Positions 24,430-33,392 of a stretch of DNA of 64,000 nucleotides are shown here, one piece after another. A program made the position numbers and the translations under genes. The DNA is from Bradyrhizobium sp. CB1650. Lineage in GTDB: Bacteria; Pseudomonadota; Alphaproteobacteria; Rhizobiales; Xanthobacteraceae. Each line of letters starts with the position of its first letter. Position 1 is the stretch's first letter. The notes beneath the pieces are model-generated. The model had not been told where the DNA came from. It did no database searches and was given only the letters and a program-made list of their open reading frames with translations. Location: the NCBI RefSeq assembly GCF_029761915.1, contig NZ_CP121695.1, forward strand, positions 2,137,501-2,201,500, in the 5' to 3' direction.

Positions 24430-25224
24430 TCACTCCGCCGCAGCCGTCATCCCGTGGCCGAGTCGCTTCGAGATGCCGCCGGCGCAGTCGCGCAGCGCAT
24501 TGGCGATCGGGCTGTCCCAGCGCGCATCGAACGTGCCTTCCGGGCCCATCGCAGTGATGACCAGCGCGACGTGGCCGGAATGATCGAACACGGGTGCGGA
24601 GAAGGCGTTGACGCCGGGCAGGGGATCGCCGAGCGCACGCGCCAGGCCGTGCTTGCGGACCTCGGCGAGCATCTCAGTGACCTTCGCACTCCTGATCGCG
24701 CGCTTGGGATTGTAACCCACGCCATGACGGTCGAGGCCGCTTTCGAGCGCGGCATTGATCGTCTTCTCCGGCAGGAAGGCCGCGAAGGCGCGGCCGGTCG
24801 CGGTCTCCAGCAGCGCCATCACCGAACCGGCGCGCATCACGATGTGAACCGGCTGGCCGGGCTCTTCGAGCTGCACCACGGTCGGACCATGCGTGCCCCA
24901 CACCGCCAGTGAGACCGCGTGGCCGATCTGGCTCGCGAGTGCCGCGATCTTCGGCCTTGCGATGCGCACGCCGGAAAGGCGGCGCAGGCTGATCAGACCG
25001 AGCTCCAGCGCCAGCGCGCCGATCTCGTAGCGGCCTGTGGTCTCGTCCTGCTCGATCAGTCCGATGCGGGAGAAGCTGGCGAGATAGGGGTGCGCCTTGG
25101 CCGGCGTCATGCCGGCTTCGCGCGCGAGATCGCGCAGCATCATCGGCTCGCCGCACCTCGCGAGCGCGCGGAGCAATTCTCCGCCGACCTCGATCGACTG
25201 GATGCCGCGGCTTTCTCTCTTCAT
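24430..25224 (-). CDS. IclR family transcriptional regulator
   Basis: 264 aa from the ATG after a strong AGGAGG site; the longer frame to 25296 overlaps the flavoprotein gene. An N-terminal winged helix (MMLRDLAREAGMTPAKAHPYL) precedes an IclR effector domain (HAVSLAVWGTHGPTVVQLEE, then ATGRAFAAFLP). It is the last gene of an operon with the flavoprotein and solute-binding protein, 22 bases after the former. The repeated heptamers upstream of that operon are candidate binding sites. Confidence 0.87.
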   Translation of the reverse strand: MKRESRGIQSIEVGGELLRALARCGEPMMLRDLAREAGMTPAKAHPYLASFSRIGLIEQDETTGRYEIGALALELGLISLRRLSGVRIARPKIAALASQIGHAVSLAVWGTHGPTVVQLEEPGQPVHIVMRAGSVMALLETATGRAFAAFLPEKTINAALESGLDRHGVGYNPKRAIRSAKVTEMLAEVRKHGLARALGDPLPGVNAFSAPVFDHSGHVALVITAMGPEGTFDARWDSPIANALRDCAGGISKRLGHGMTAAAE

Positions 25225-25246
25225 GCGCCTCCTAGCGCGCGTTCGG

Positions 25247-26980
25247 TTACGCCGCGTTGCTCTTGGCGGCGCTGTCGGCGAGATGACGGCCGGCAATGTA
25301 GCCGAAGGTCAGCGCCGGCCCAAGCGTGATGCCGGCACCGGGATAGTTGCCGCCCATGATGCTCGCCATGTCGTTGCCGGCGGCATAGAGCCCGGGGATG
25401 ACGTGTCCTTCGGCGTCGAGCGCGCGCGCGTTCTCGTCGGTCACGATGCCGGCATAGGTGCCGAGATCGCCCACCACCATCTTGATGGCGTAGAATGGGC
25501 CGTTCTCGATCGGCGCGACGCAGGGGTTTGGGCCGTGCAGCGCGTCGCCCTGGTAGCGGTTATAGGCCTTCGAGCCCTTGCCGAAGGCGGCATCATGGCC
25601 CTGCGGCGCGGTGGCATTGAACTGCGCCACGCTCTGGACGAACGCCTTGGCGTCGATGCCGGCTTTCGCCGCGAGCGCCTCCAGCGTGTCGCCGCGCATG
25701 AGGTAGCCGGTGCGCAAGTGATGGCCGAGCGGCATCGGGAAGGGCGGCACGCAGCCGAGGCCATATTTGCGCAGCGTCTTGTGATCGCAGACGAGGAAGG
25801 CGGCGATCTCCTCGCCGGGCTTGGCCGCCTTGACCATGGCCTGGACGAAGTCGTGATAGGAGTTGCCTTCATTGGCAAAGCGCTTGCCGTCGCGCATCAC
25901 CGCGATCACCCCGGGCTTGGCGCGGTCGATGAAATGCGGCATCACGCCGCTCGAGCCATCCTTGCGTTTGGTGAGCGACACCGGCACCCAGGCCGCCGCG
26001 TTCGGCAGGCGATCCTCGATACGACCGCCGGCGCTTTCCGCAAGGCGCAGGCCGTCGCCGGTGTTGCCGGTCGGCCCGGGCGAATAGTGCTCGTTGCCGG
26101 TCGGGGCATGCGGAAACATCTTCTTGCGCCGCGCAACGTCATGCGGAAAGCCGCCGCAGGCGAGCACGACGCCTTGGCGCGCGCGGACGCGTACATTGCG
26201 TCCCTCTCGGGTGACGACCGCGCCGGTCACCGCGCCGTTCTCGGTCGTCAGCTCGCGCACGGGGGAGGACAACCACATCGGGATCTTGAGGTCGAGCGCG
26301 GATTTCGCCAGCCGGCCCGCAAGCGCATTGCCGTTGGTCAGCGTCATGCCGCGGCCATAGCGAAGCACGTCCATAAAGTGCCGCGACAGGCGCTTTGCGA
26401 CGTAGACCGCCGAGGTCAGCGACTTCGTCACGCGCATGAAATGGATGATCTCCTTGCCCGATCCGAGCATCATGCCGAACACGGTGAGCTCCGGCAGCGG
26501 CATGCCCAGCGTCTTGATCTGATCGCCGAGCTCGCGGCCGTCGAACGGGCGCGTCACCATCGAGCGGCCGCCTTGGGCGCCGCCGGGCGCCTCCGCATGG
26601 TAGTCCGGAAACACCAGCGGCATGTCGAAGCGAAGCGCGGTCTTGGTGGTGAAGAAATCGACCGCCTCGGGGCCGGCGCTCAAGAACGCATCGACGCGCG
26701 CGGCATCAAAATTGTTGCCGGCCTCGTGCCGCAGATATGTGCGCGCCTGCTCCGGCGTCTCCTCGATGCCGTAGGCCTTCGCCAGCGAGGTGCCGGGGAT
26801 CCAGAGCCAGCCTCCGGAGCGCGCGGTGGTGCCGCCGAAGCGCGGCTCCTTCTCGACGATCAGCACGTCAAGGCCGCGGGAGCGGGCAGTGATCGCGGCC
26901 GACATGCCGGATGCGCCCGATCCGGCCACGAGCACATCGCACTCGTAAGTCTCAATTGCGTTGCGCTCGTTGTCAGCCAT
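25247..26980 (-). CDS. FAD-dependent dehydrogenase, 3-ketosteroid-dehydrogenase/fumarate-reductase-like
   Basis: 577 aa from MADNERNAIETYECDVLVAG. The frame continues upstream, but that part shadows the solute-binding gene in another frame. The N-terminal FAD motif is VLVAGSGASGMSAAITARSRG. The C-terminus has the family pattern LGTYAGIVTDENARAL and GNYPGAGITLGPALTFGYIAG. Such enzymes dehydrogenate or reduce an alpha,beta bond in ketosteroids or related ring or acid substrates. It lies eight bases after the solute-binding gene, so the imported solute is probably its substrate or precursor. Confidence 0.83.
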   Translation of the reverse strand: MADNERNAIETYECDVLVAGSGASGMSAAITARSRGLDVLIVEKEPRFGGTTARSGGWLWIPGTSLAKAYGIEETPEQARTYLRHEAGNNFDAARVDAFLSAGPEAVDFFTTKTALRFDMPLVFPDYHAEAPGGAQGGRSMVTRPFDGRELGDQIKTLGMPLPELTVFGMMLGSGKEIIHFMRVTKSLTSAVYVAKRLSRHFMDVLRYGRGMTLTNGNALAGRLAKSALDLKIPMWLSSPVRELTTENGAVTGAVVTREGRNVRVRARQGVVLACGGFPHDVARRKKMFPHAPTGNEHYSPGPTGNTGDGLRLAESAGGRIEDRLPNAAAWVPVSLTKRKDGSSGVMPHFIDRAKPGVIAVMRDGKRFANEGNSYHDFVQAMVKAAKPGEEIAAFLVCDHKTLRKYGLGCVPPFPMPLGHHLRTGYLMRGDTLEALAAKAGIDAKAFVQSVAQFNATAPQGHDAAFGKGSKAYNRYQGDALHGPNPCVAPIENGPFYAIKMVVGDLGTYAGIVTDENARALDAEGHVIPGLYAAGNDMASIMGGNYPGAGITLGPALTFGYIAGRHLADSAAKSNAA

Positions 26981-26988
26981 ACCGGGCC

Positions 26989-28203
26989 TCACTTCTTCAG
27001 GAGCGGACACTTGGACTCGGAGACCGGGCGGAAGGCGTCTTCGCCCTTCACGGTCTTGACGATGTCGAGATAGTCCCAGGGTTCCTTGGACTGCTCGGGC
27101 GACTTCACCTTGGCAAGGTACATGTCGCGGATGACGCGACCGTCTTCGCGAAGTTTGCCACCATGGACGAAGGTATCCTCGATCGGCAGCTCGCGCATCT
27201 TCGCCATCACCTTGGCGGGATCGTCGGTGCCGGTGGCCTTGATGGCCTTGAGATAGTGCAGCACCGAGCCGTAGACGCCGGTCTGGATCATGGTCGGCAT
27301 CACCTTGGTGCGCTCGTAGAATTTCTTCGACCAGGCGCGGGTCGCCTCGTCCATGTTCCAGTAGGAGGCCGTCGTCATGTAGGTGCCCTGCGCGGCCTTG
27401 AGGCCGATCGCGTGTACGTCGGTGTCGAACATCAACAGGCCGACGAGCTTCTGGCCGCCCTGCACCAGGCCGAATTCGCCGGACTGCTTGATGGCGTTGT
27501 CGGTGTCCTGGCCGGCATTGGCGAAGGCCACCACGTCGGCCTTGGAGCTCTGCGCCTGCAGCGCGAAGGAGGAGAAATCTGCCGTGTTGGTCGGATGCCG
27601 CACGCCGCCGAGCACCTTGCCGCCCATCTCGTTGATGAAGCGGGTGGCGTCCTTCTCGAGCTGCTGGCCGAAGGCGTAATCGGCGGTGATGAAGTACCAG
27701 GATTTTCCGCCTTCCTTGATCACCGCGGACGCGGTCACCTTGGACAGCGCATAAGTATCGTAGGTGAAGTGCACGGTGTTCGGGCTGCACAGCTCATCCG
27801 TCAGCGAGCTCGCGCCGGGGCCGGAGAGTAGCGCAATCTTGTTGCGCTCGCGCACCATGTTGTGGACGGCGATCGCGATGCCGGAGTTCGGAATGTCGAC
27901 GACCGCATCGACCTTGCCGTTGTCGAACCAGCCGCGCACGATCTGCACGCCGACGTCGGTCTTCATCTGGTGATCGGCGCTGACGATCTCGATCGGCTTG
28001 CCGAGCACGGTCGGCCCGAACTCCTCCACCGCCATCTTGGCGGCCTCGACCGAGCCCGGCCCGCTGTTGTCGCGGCCCCAGCTCGACAGATCCGTCAGCA
28101 CGCCGATCCGCACCACGTCGTCGGAGACCTGGGCATTTGCCGCGGTTGTCATCGCCGTCGAAGTCATGGCCGCAAGCATCGCGCAGGCCAAAAGCCCTCT
28201 CAT
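26989..28203 (-). CDS. branched-chain-amino-acid-type ABC solute-binding protein
   Basis: 404 aa with a signal peptide (MRGLLACAMLAAMTSTAM through ANAQ) and the LivK-type fold: VVRIGVLTDLSSWGRDNSGPG near the N-terminus, MAVEEFGP, VDIPNSGIAIAVHNMV and GPGASSLTDELC. The Rhizobiales have many such proteins for aromatic or organic-acid ligands. No permease or ATPase gene is nearby, so it is an orphan or uses a distant transporter. It leads the operon with the flavoprotein and IclR genes. AGAGGG precedes the ATG. Confidence 0.86.
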   Translation of the reverse strand: MRGLLACAMLAAMTSTAMTTAANAQVSDDVVRIGVLTDLSSWGRDNSGPGSVEAAKMAVEEFGPTVLGKPIEIVSADHQMKTDVGVQIVRGWFDNGKVDAVVDIPNSGIAIAVHNMVRERNKIALLSGPGASSLTDELCSPNTVHFTYDTYALSKVTASAVIKEGGKSWYFITADYAFGQQLEKDATRFINEMGGKVLGGVRHPTNTADFSSFALQAQSSKADVVAFANAGQDTDNAIKQSGEFGLVQGGQKLVGLLMFDTDVHAIGLKAAQGTYMTTASYWNMDEATRAWSKKFYERTKVMPTMIQTGVYGSVLHYLKAIKATGTDDPAKVMAKMRELPIEDTFVHGGKLREDGRVIRDMYLAKVKSPEQSKEPWDYLDIVKTVKGEDAFRPVSESKCPLLKK

Positions 28204-28248
28204 CGTCGTTCCCTCTCTTTATGTCCGCATCTAGCGGCGGGTTATCGA

Positions 28249-28293
28249 ATTGGCGGGCAAGTTAGATATTGGCGAATAAGTTTGTCAATGGCG
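28249..28293. promoter_or_regulatory. three heptamers at exact 19-bp period (candidate IclR operator)
   Basis: ATTGGCG at 28249-28255, ATTGGCG at 28268-28274 and AATGGCG at 28287-28293 recur every 19 bases upstream of the solute-binding/flavoprotein/IclR operon. The first two full periods also share AAGTT. The array overlaps the candidate -35 element. This looks like a multimeric operator. Confidence 0.55.
28259..28288 (-). promoter_or_regulatory. candidate promoter of the solute-binding/flavoprotein operon
   Basis: On the minus strand a perfect TTGACA (28288-28283) is followed after 18 bases by TAACTT (28264-28259), about 55 bases upstream of the ATG at 28203. The -10 element is weak. Confidence 0.45.
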
Positions 28294-28379
28294 AAATCGA
28301 GGCCGGCGGCGGGTTCCGTCGGTGCGCGAAGCGAGCGAATGGCGATGCCGCGATTGAGACGAGCGCTCGCGCCACACTC

Positions 28380-28480
28380 ACAGCGTCATCCCGGCCTGCG
28401 CCGGAACGACGCTGGGGAAGCATCGTGCAAATGCTTCAACGTCGTCATTGCAATGACGGAGTATGAGATCGCAGCATCCA
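28380..28480. repeat. dispersed intergenic repeat with hairpin
   Basis: A CGTCATCCCGGCCTGCGCCG segment and a GAAGCAT/ATGCTTC hairpin (28417-28437) make this look like a common rhizobial intergenic repeat. It lies in the 420-bp divergent gap 28204-28623, which has no gene. Confidence 0.45.
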
Positions 28481-28623
28481 TCGCTCTCGCGTCCCGGACG
28501 CGCTGCTGCACGTAAGCGCAGCGCCACCAAGGATGACTGCGAAGGCTGAGGCAATATTACCCGGACAGGTTGCAACCCTACCAGCGATTGTCCATGATGC
28601 CCGCCGGCAATCTGGGGCATGGC

Positions 28624-29925
28624 ATGACGGTAGCAACGGGGGTCTCCGCCGCGACGGAGAAATCGACGACGGCGCATGTGGTGTGGGCAAGTGCGCTCGG
28701 CACCGCGATCGAGTGGTACGACTTCCTGATCTACGGCACGGCCGCAGCGCTCGTGCTCAACAAACTGTTCTTTCCGAGCTTCGATCCTTTCGTCGGCACG
28801 CTCGCGGCATTCTCGACCTATGCCGTCGGCTTCGTGGCGCGCCCGATCGGCGGTGCCATCATCGGGCACTACGGCGACCGGCTCGGCCGCAAGGCGATGC
28901 TGGTGGCGACCATGATCGCGATGGGGCTCGGTACCTTCCTGATCGGCTGCCTGCCAACCTACAGCCAGATCGGCGTCTGGGCGCCGATCCTGCTCGTCAT
29001 CCTGCGCTTCATCCAGGGCATCGGGCTCGGCGGCGAATGGAGCGGGGCGGTGGTCATGGTGATCGAGCACGCCGGCAATCGCCGCGGCTTCTATGGCAGT
29101 CTGGTGCAGATCGGCTTTCCCGTTGGGGTAGCCGCCTCGACCGGCATCTTCGCCCTCATGACCAAGCTGCCCGAGGCGGATTTCCTGAGCTGGGGCTGGC
29201 GCGTACCGTTTCTGATCAGCATCCTGCTGGTCGGCATCGGCTTCATCGTGCGACTGAAACTCGCCGAGACGCCGCAGTTCAAGCAGGTCGTCGAGCGCAA
29301 GGAGGTGCTGGCGCAGCCGGTGTGGGAAGTGCTGCGCCGCGACTGGCGCAGCTTCCTGCTCGCGATCGGCATCACCGTATCGGAAGTGGGGCTTGCTTAT
29401 CTGCTCACCGTGTTCACCGTGGTCTACGCCACGACAAAGCTCGGGCTGCCGCGCCAGGTGATCCTGGATGCGGTGGTCTATGCCGCGATCGTCGAATTCG
29501 CGACGCTGCCGCTTGCGGGGTGGCTTTCCGACATCTTCGGCCGCAAGGCGCTCTACCTTGCCGGCGGCGTCTTCTCGGTGGCGCTGGCGTTTCCGCTGTT
29601 CTGGTTCCTCGACACCAGGGAGCCGGCGCTGATCACGCTGGCGCTGGTCGTGACGATGACGCTGACGCATGCGCTGCTGTTCGGGCCGAAGGCGGCGTTC
29701 ATGCCGGAATTGTTCCGCACCCAGGTGCGCTACAGCGGCGCCTCGCTCGGGGCCAACGTCGCGGCTGCACTCAGCGGCGGATTCTCGCCACTGATCGCAG
29801 CGGCGCTGCTGGCCTGGGCGGGCTCGTACTGGGCGGTCTCGCTCTACATCATCGCGCTGTCGGTGATCACCATCATCGCAACCCTGATGGCGCCGGAGAC
29901 GGCACGCGACTCCCTCGGGTCGTGA
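28624..29925 (+). CDS. MFS transporter, MHS type
   Basis: 433 aa from MTVATGVSAATEKS; in-frame starts at 28594 (ATG) and 28570 (TTG) also exist. It has the MHS pattern: ALGTAIEWYDFLIYGTAAAL, GHYGDRLGRKAML and WLSDIFGRKALYL, with 12 predicted spans. Such proteins import organic acids with protons. It is divergent from the operon at 28203 and may serve the same pathway. It shares the architecture of the transporter at 2774. Confidence 0.84.
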   Translation: MTVATGVSAATEKSTTAHVVWASALGTAIEWYDFLIYGTAAALVLNKLFFPSFDPFVGTLAAFSTYAVGFVARPIGGAIIGHYGDRLGRKAMLVATMIAMGLGTFLIGCLPTYSQIGVWAPILLVILRFIQGIGLGGEWSGAVVMVIEHAGNRRGFYGSLVQIGFPVGVAASTGIFALMTKLPEADFLSWGWRVPFLISILLVGIGFIVRLKLAETPQFKQVVERKEVLAQPVWEVLRRDWRSFLLAIGITVSEVGLAYLLTVFTVVYATTKLGLPRQVILDAVVYAAIVEFATLPLAGWLSDIFGRKALYLAGGVFSVALAFPLFWFLDTREPALITLALVVTMTLTHALLFGPKAAFMPELFRTQVRYSGASLGANVAAALSGGFSPLIAAALLAWAGSYWAVSLYIIALSVITIIATLMAPETARDSLGS

Positions 29926-29934
29926 GCGCCGCCG

Positions 29935-31467
29935 CTAACGGCAAGCGGCATTCTCGGCGCCAGGGATGACGAGGAACGTGATGGTGGCCGGCGCGAGACG
30001 CACTGTGCCGGCGACCGTCGGGAGATCGATGAGATCAGGCAGTTCATCGCCGGCGGTGAGTGCGAGCGTCCGGCCGTTCAATTGCACGCTCGCGCCTTGA
30101 AGTCGCGCCGCGCGAAGCGTGTAGCGCTTCGCGGGTAGCGGCAGGACCAGCGCGTGCGAAGCCTCGTGCGAGACGTTGATCGCGAGCAGTGTGACCGCGC
30201 CGCGCGATGCGGGATGGCAATGTGCGTAGACGTGCAGGCCGGGCGCGACGGCCGCGCCCGTGTCGAGCACCGTTGTTCCCATCAGCCGGTGCCAGAGCAG
30301 CGCGGCCCAGTAATTCGAGCGCGGATGAAAGGTCTTCTCGTCGAGCAGGCCGTAGTCGCTGGCGGCAAGAGTGTTGTGCATCACCACCTGGACGCCGGCT
30401 CTTGCCAGGCGTCCGAGCTGGTCGAGATAGCGGAACGTGTCGAGAAACGTGTTGTCCCAGCGGTCGCCGCCGCAGGCAGCATTCGCCGTCTCGGTCAGCC
30501 AGATCGGCTTGCCCGGCTCGAACGCGTCGCGCAAGGCACGGTAGATCGCCAGCGTCGCGTCGGTACGGGACAGCCATTCCTCCGTGAGCGCCTGTCCCGG
30601 ATCGTCACGGCCGCCGCAGCGCGGCGAGATCGTGTTGTAGTGGTGATAGGAGAAGCGATCGACGCCGGGGCCGGATGCAGCCAGTAGATCGCGTGTGTTG
30701 ATGCCCGATGCCGTCGGGGAGGCAGTGTCGCCGACCGAGGCGGGACCGACGATCAGCGTCTCCCTTGCGGCGCGCTGCATCCAAGCGCGAAAGATCCCGA
30801 AGTCGCGGCCATAAGTCTTTGCGTCATATCCCGGCGGTGCGCCGCTATCGGCAGCGAGCGTCGGCTCGTTCATGAATTCGGCCGCGGCGATGTGTCCGCC
30901 GAGCGAATGCGTGAAATCGACCAGGCGTTGCGCCTGATCCGGTTTCCAGGCGCCGTCGCTATCCCGGTTGCCGGGACTGACGGCAAAGGAGGTGACGATC
31001 TCTGCACCCACCGCACGCACAAAATCGATGACCCCGCGCCATTGCTGGCGGCTGAGGACGGAGTTGAATCCGACCGGCGGTTTCGCGGGCGGCGCTTCCA
31101 TGTCGGCGAAGAAGGTCGCATTGGCCCAGGTGCCGCTAACGCGCATATAGGCCGGCGAAAGGGCCGCTGCGAGCCTGCGGAGGCGTGCGCTGGCGAGATC
31201 GATCGGCGGTCTCGAGCTGTAACGATTTCGCGCATCGAACGCGCGCGCATCGGGCGGATACGGCTTCCAGAATCGTCCGCCGGTCACCTCCACCATCTCG
31301 ATGTTGTAGGACTGGAAGCGGGCATCGACCGTGCCGATCGCTTTCAGCTCCGCGGGCGCGATTGATACGTCGCCCGCGTACGCCGCACATGACCTTGCCC
31401 CAATCAGCAGCGCGATCATCATTGCAATCACTGCAAGACCGGGCTCCCGCCTTTTTGTGCAGCGCAT
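29935..31467 (-). CDS. exported GH79 heparanase-like glycoside hydrolase
   Basis: 510 aa. A hydrophobic signal (LAVIAMMIALLIGARSCAAYA) is followed by a TIM-barrel region with GTWANATFF, a likely acid/base Glu in EFMNEPTL (residue 201) and a likely nucleophile Glu in WLTETANAACGG (residue 326). The latter part (FRYLDQLGRLARAGVQVVMH, then GLLDE, then NYWAALLWHRLMG) parallels human heparanase. The C-terminus is a beta-sandwich. GH79 enzymes cleave glucuronides, so a uronate-containing surface or plant polysaccharide is a plausible target. It stands alone, convergent with the MFS gene. Confidence 0.78.
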   Translation of the reverse strand: MRCTKRREPGLAVIAMMIALLIGARSCAAYAGDVSIAPAELKAIGTVDARFQSYNIEMVEVTGGRFWKPYPPDARAFDARNRYSSRPPIDLASARLRRLAAALSPAYMRVSGTWANATFFADMEAPPAKPPVGFNSVLSRQQWRGVIDFVRAVGAEIVTSFAVSPGNRDSDGAWKPDQAQRLVDFTHSLGGHIAAAEFMNEPTLAADSGAPPGYDAKTYGRDFGIFRAWMQRAARETLIVGPASVGDTASPTASGINTRDLLAASGPGVDRFSYHHYNTISPRCGGRDDPGQALTEEWLSRTDATLAIYRALRDAFEPGKPIWLTETANAACGGDRWDNTFLDTFRYLDQLGRLARAGVQVVMHNTLAASDYGLLDEKTFHPRSNYWAALLWHRLMGTTVLDTGAAVAPGLHVYAHCHPASRGAVTLLAINVSHEASHALVLPLPAKRYTLRAARLQGASVQLNGRTLALTAGDELPDLIDLPTVAGTVRLAPATITFLVIPGAENAACR

Positions 31468-31570
31468 TTGTTGCTCCCGGGTTTGATCCTTACCCCTTGC
31501 TGACGTGACCTCAAAAAAAATCTTTGGCCGGCCCCTTGAAATCGATTTCCATTATTCTAAGTCGTCTTTC

Positions 31571-31697
31571 GCCGCGAAAGCGGCGTGCCGGATGCCAGAT
31601 CGGGTCCGGCGCGGGCGCCGGGCCGGTCTTCGGACCCCGTCCGAAACCCCTGCCTTGCGCTCCTTCGTATCCATCTTGCTCTTTGGAGGACTTGGTT
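31571..31697 (+). ncRNA. ROSE-type RNA thermometer in the Hsp20 leader
   Basis: The leader folds into serial hairpins: GCCGC-GAAA-GCGGC (31571-31584), CCGGCGC-GG-GCGCCGG (about 31616-31631, competing with the next) and TTCGGAC-CCC-GTCCGAA (31629-31645). The end has TTGCTC followed by TTTGGAGGA, with GGAGGA (31685-31690) as the ribosome site. A UUGCU motif facing the Shine-Dalgarno is the signature of ROSE elements of rhizobial small heat-shock genes. At low temperature the site would be masked, and heat would open it. Confidence 0.75.
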
Positions 31698-32156
31698 ATG
31701 AGGACTACCTTTGATTTCGCCCCCCTGTGGCGCTCCACCATCGGCTTCGATCATCTGGCCAATCTCGTCGACAGCACGCTGCGCCAGGCGACCGAGGACA
31801 ACTATCCCCCCTACAACATCGAACGTTCCGGCGAGGACCATTACCGGATCAGCTTGGCCGTAGCGGGCTTTGGCGCTAGCGACATAACGGTGACGGCCGA
31901 ACAGAACGCACTCACCATTGAGGGCCAGAAGCCCGAGACCGCCGCGCACGAATATCTCTACCAGGGCATCGCCGCGCGCCCGTTCCGGCGCGTGTTCAAC
32001 CTCGCCGACTATGTGCAAGTGAAGCAGGCGTCCTTCCGAGACGGGCTCCTGATCATCGATCTCGTCCGCGAGGTTCCCGAGGCGATGAAGCCGCGCCGGA
32101 TCCAGATCGCGACCGGTGCATCTGCGGCATCGCAGATCGAGCAGAAGGCAGCGTAG
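31698..32156 (+). CDS. small heat-shock protein, Hsp20 family
   Basis: 152 aa starting MRTTFDFAPLWRSTIGFDHL, typical of rhizobial class A sHsps. The alpha-crystallin domain runs from about residue 32 to 125 (NIERSGEDHYRISLAVAGFG through FRDGLLIIDLVREVPE), and PRRIQI near the end is the usual tail. It is an ATP-independent holdase. The ROSE-type leader indicates translational heat control. A second, different Hsp20 gene follows after 74 bases. Confidence 0.92.
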   Translation: MRTTFDFAPLWRSTIGFDHLANLVDSTLRQATEDNYPPYNIERSGEDHYRISLAVAGFGASDITVTAEQNALTIEGQKPETAAHEYLYQGIAARPFRRVFNLADYVQVKQASFRDGLLIIDLVREVPEAMKPRRIQIATGASAASQIEQKAA

Positions 32157-32230
32157 CACTCGATCGAGCCACTGGCGGAACGCGGCGCGCGCATGCGCGT
32201 CCGCGCTCCTGAGGCATGAAGGAGAAAACC

Positions 32231-32722
32231 ATGGCTATTCGTGATCTCATTCCCTGGTCGAGAAACCAGGAGCTTGCGCCGACGCGCGACGCCTTCGATC
32301 CCTTCCTGACACTGCATCGTGAGATGAACCGTCTGTTCGATGACGTGTTTCGTGGCTTTGGCGGGGCCGGCCCTTCTCCCCTGATGGAGGGGCGCTTCGG
32401 CTGGCCGAAGCTCGAGCTCAGCGAGACCGACAAGATGCTGACCGTCTCGGCCGAACTTCCCGGCCTGACGGAGAAGGATGTCGAGGTCGAGATCGCTCAC
32501 GGCATCCTGACGGTCCGCGGTGAGAAGAAGGCGGAGCACAAAGGCGAAGGAAGGTATTTCACTGAACGCTACTACGGCGCATTCGAGCGGCAGATCCCGC
32601 TGGAGGGCGTCGAGGAAGACAAGGCCGAAGCGTCGTTCAACAACGGCGTCCTGACCGTCTCGCTCCCGAAATCCGAGAAGGCGCGGGAAGGCGTCAAGCG
32701 CATCGCGATCAACACGCATTAG
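32231..32722 (+). CDS. small heat-shock protein, Hsp20 family (second type)
   Basis: 163 aa from the ATG after AAGGAG. The N-terminus (MAIRDLIPWSRNQE, then REMNRLFDDVFRGFG) and the crystallin domain (AELPGLTEKDVEVEIAHGIL, TVRGEKK, FNNGVLTVSLPK) mark the other sHsp class from its neighbour. It probably shares the heat-controlled transcript of the first gene. No separate ROSE element is seen in the short gap. Confidence 0.92.
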   Translation: MAIRDLIPWSRNQELAPTRDAFDPFLTLHREMNRLFDDVFRGFGGAGPSPLMEGRFGWPKLELSETDKMLTVSAELPGLTEKDVEVEIAHGILTVRGEKKAEHKGEGRYFTERYYGAFERQIPLEGVEEDKAEASFNNGVLTVSLPKSEKAREGVKRIAINTH

Positions 32723-32810
32723 CACAAATCACGGACGGCGGCGTTGGCGCCGCCGTCCAATCGTCACCGAACCCATCCCTTGGAAAGGAGCGTTGAGGGA
32801 GGCACTGCCG

Positions 32811-33233
32811 ATGAGCAACATCAATACCAATGCCAGCGATCTCGGTCCGCTGTTTCATCCCGCGGCCCACTACGAATCCCCCACTGACGTCCTGAACGCA
32901 ACGGACCTCTCCGTGCCGGAGAAGCGGATCATCCTGTCGTCCTGGGCGTCCGATATGTTCGCCGTCGAATCCTGTCCCGCCTTGCGCGAAATTCCCGGCA
33001 TGAGTCAGACGATCCGGCTCGCAGATATCCTCGCCGCCCTGCGGCGGCTCGACGGGGACAATGACGATGACGACCCGCCGCGCGGCGGCGGCGTACCGAT
33101 GCGGTTGCGGCGGCCTTGGGCCGCCGCGGCGCGGAATAGCCGACCAGACCTCCGCGGCCTGAATCGTTCCGTTTCTGGCCTTGCAAGGCTTATCGTCGCG
33201 CCGCGGCGAACTCCGCCTCACGCCGCGCGGTGA
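32811..33233 (+). CDS. hypothetical protein of the heat-shock cluster
   Basis: 140 aa from an ATG with GGGAGG upstream. The N-terminal 90 residues look conserved in style (LNATDLSVPEKRIILSSWAS, then REIPGMSQTIRLADILAALR) and end in an acidic run. After the GGG of PPRGGG the sequence becomes Arg/Pro-rich and unlike a folded protein, suggesting the frame has run past its original end. Its end overlaps the convergent small gene by 16 bases. Function unknown; it is probably expressed with the Hsp20 genes. Confidence 0.65.
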   Translation: MSNINTNASDLGPLFHPAAHYESPTDVLNATDLSVPEKRIILSSWASDMFAVESCPALREIPGMSQTIRLADILAALRRLDGDNDDDDPPRGGGVPMRLRRPWAAAARNSRPDLRGLNRSVSGLARLIVAPRRTPPHAAR

Positions 33234-33392
33234 TCGCCTTCGCCCTGCAGATAGCTGATCAGCCGTCGCTCGCGCTCTATTCGTTGTCGATAAAGTTTGC
33301 GCTCACGGTCAGTCTTTGCGCTTGCGAGAAGGAGCATAGTGTCCGATCACCTTCTCGCTGCCGCGAATGAGCAGACCTCGGTCAGCGTTCAT
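33218..33392 (-). pseudogene. small coil-rich gene broken by a frameshift
   Basis: Its ATG (33392-33390) overlaps the stop of the upstream small gene as ATGA. The first frame reads MNADRGLLIRGSEKVIGHYA and soon stops, while a shifted frame continues LLLASAKTDRERKLYRQRI then ERERRLISYLQGEGDHRAA. The two parts join naturally at GHY/LLLAS, implying a frameshift near 33330. The intact product would be a charged helical protein of about 57 aa. The alternative is a separate 39-aa ORF starting at the internal ATG. Confidence 0.5.

Noticed and set aside
25247..27790. 847-aa open frame covering the flavoprotein and beyond
   Set aside because: The upstream 270 residues are an Arg/Gly-rich shadow of the solute-binding gene in another frame. 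The flavoprotein starts at 26980.
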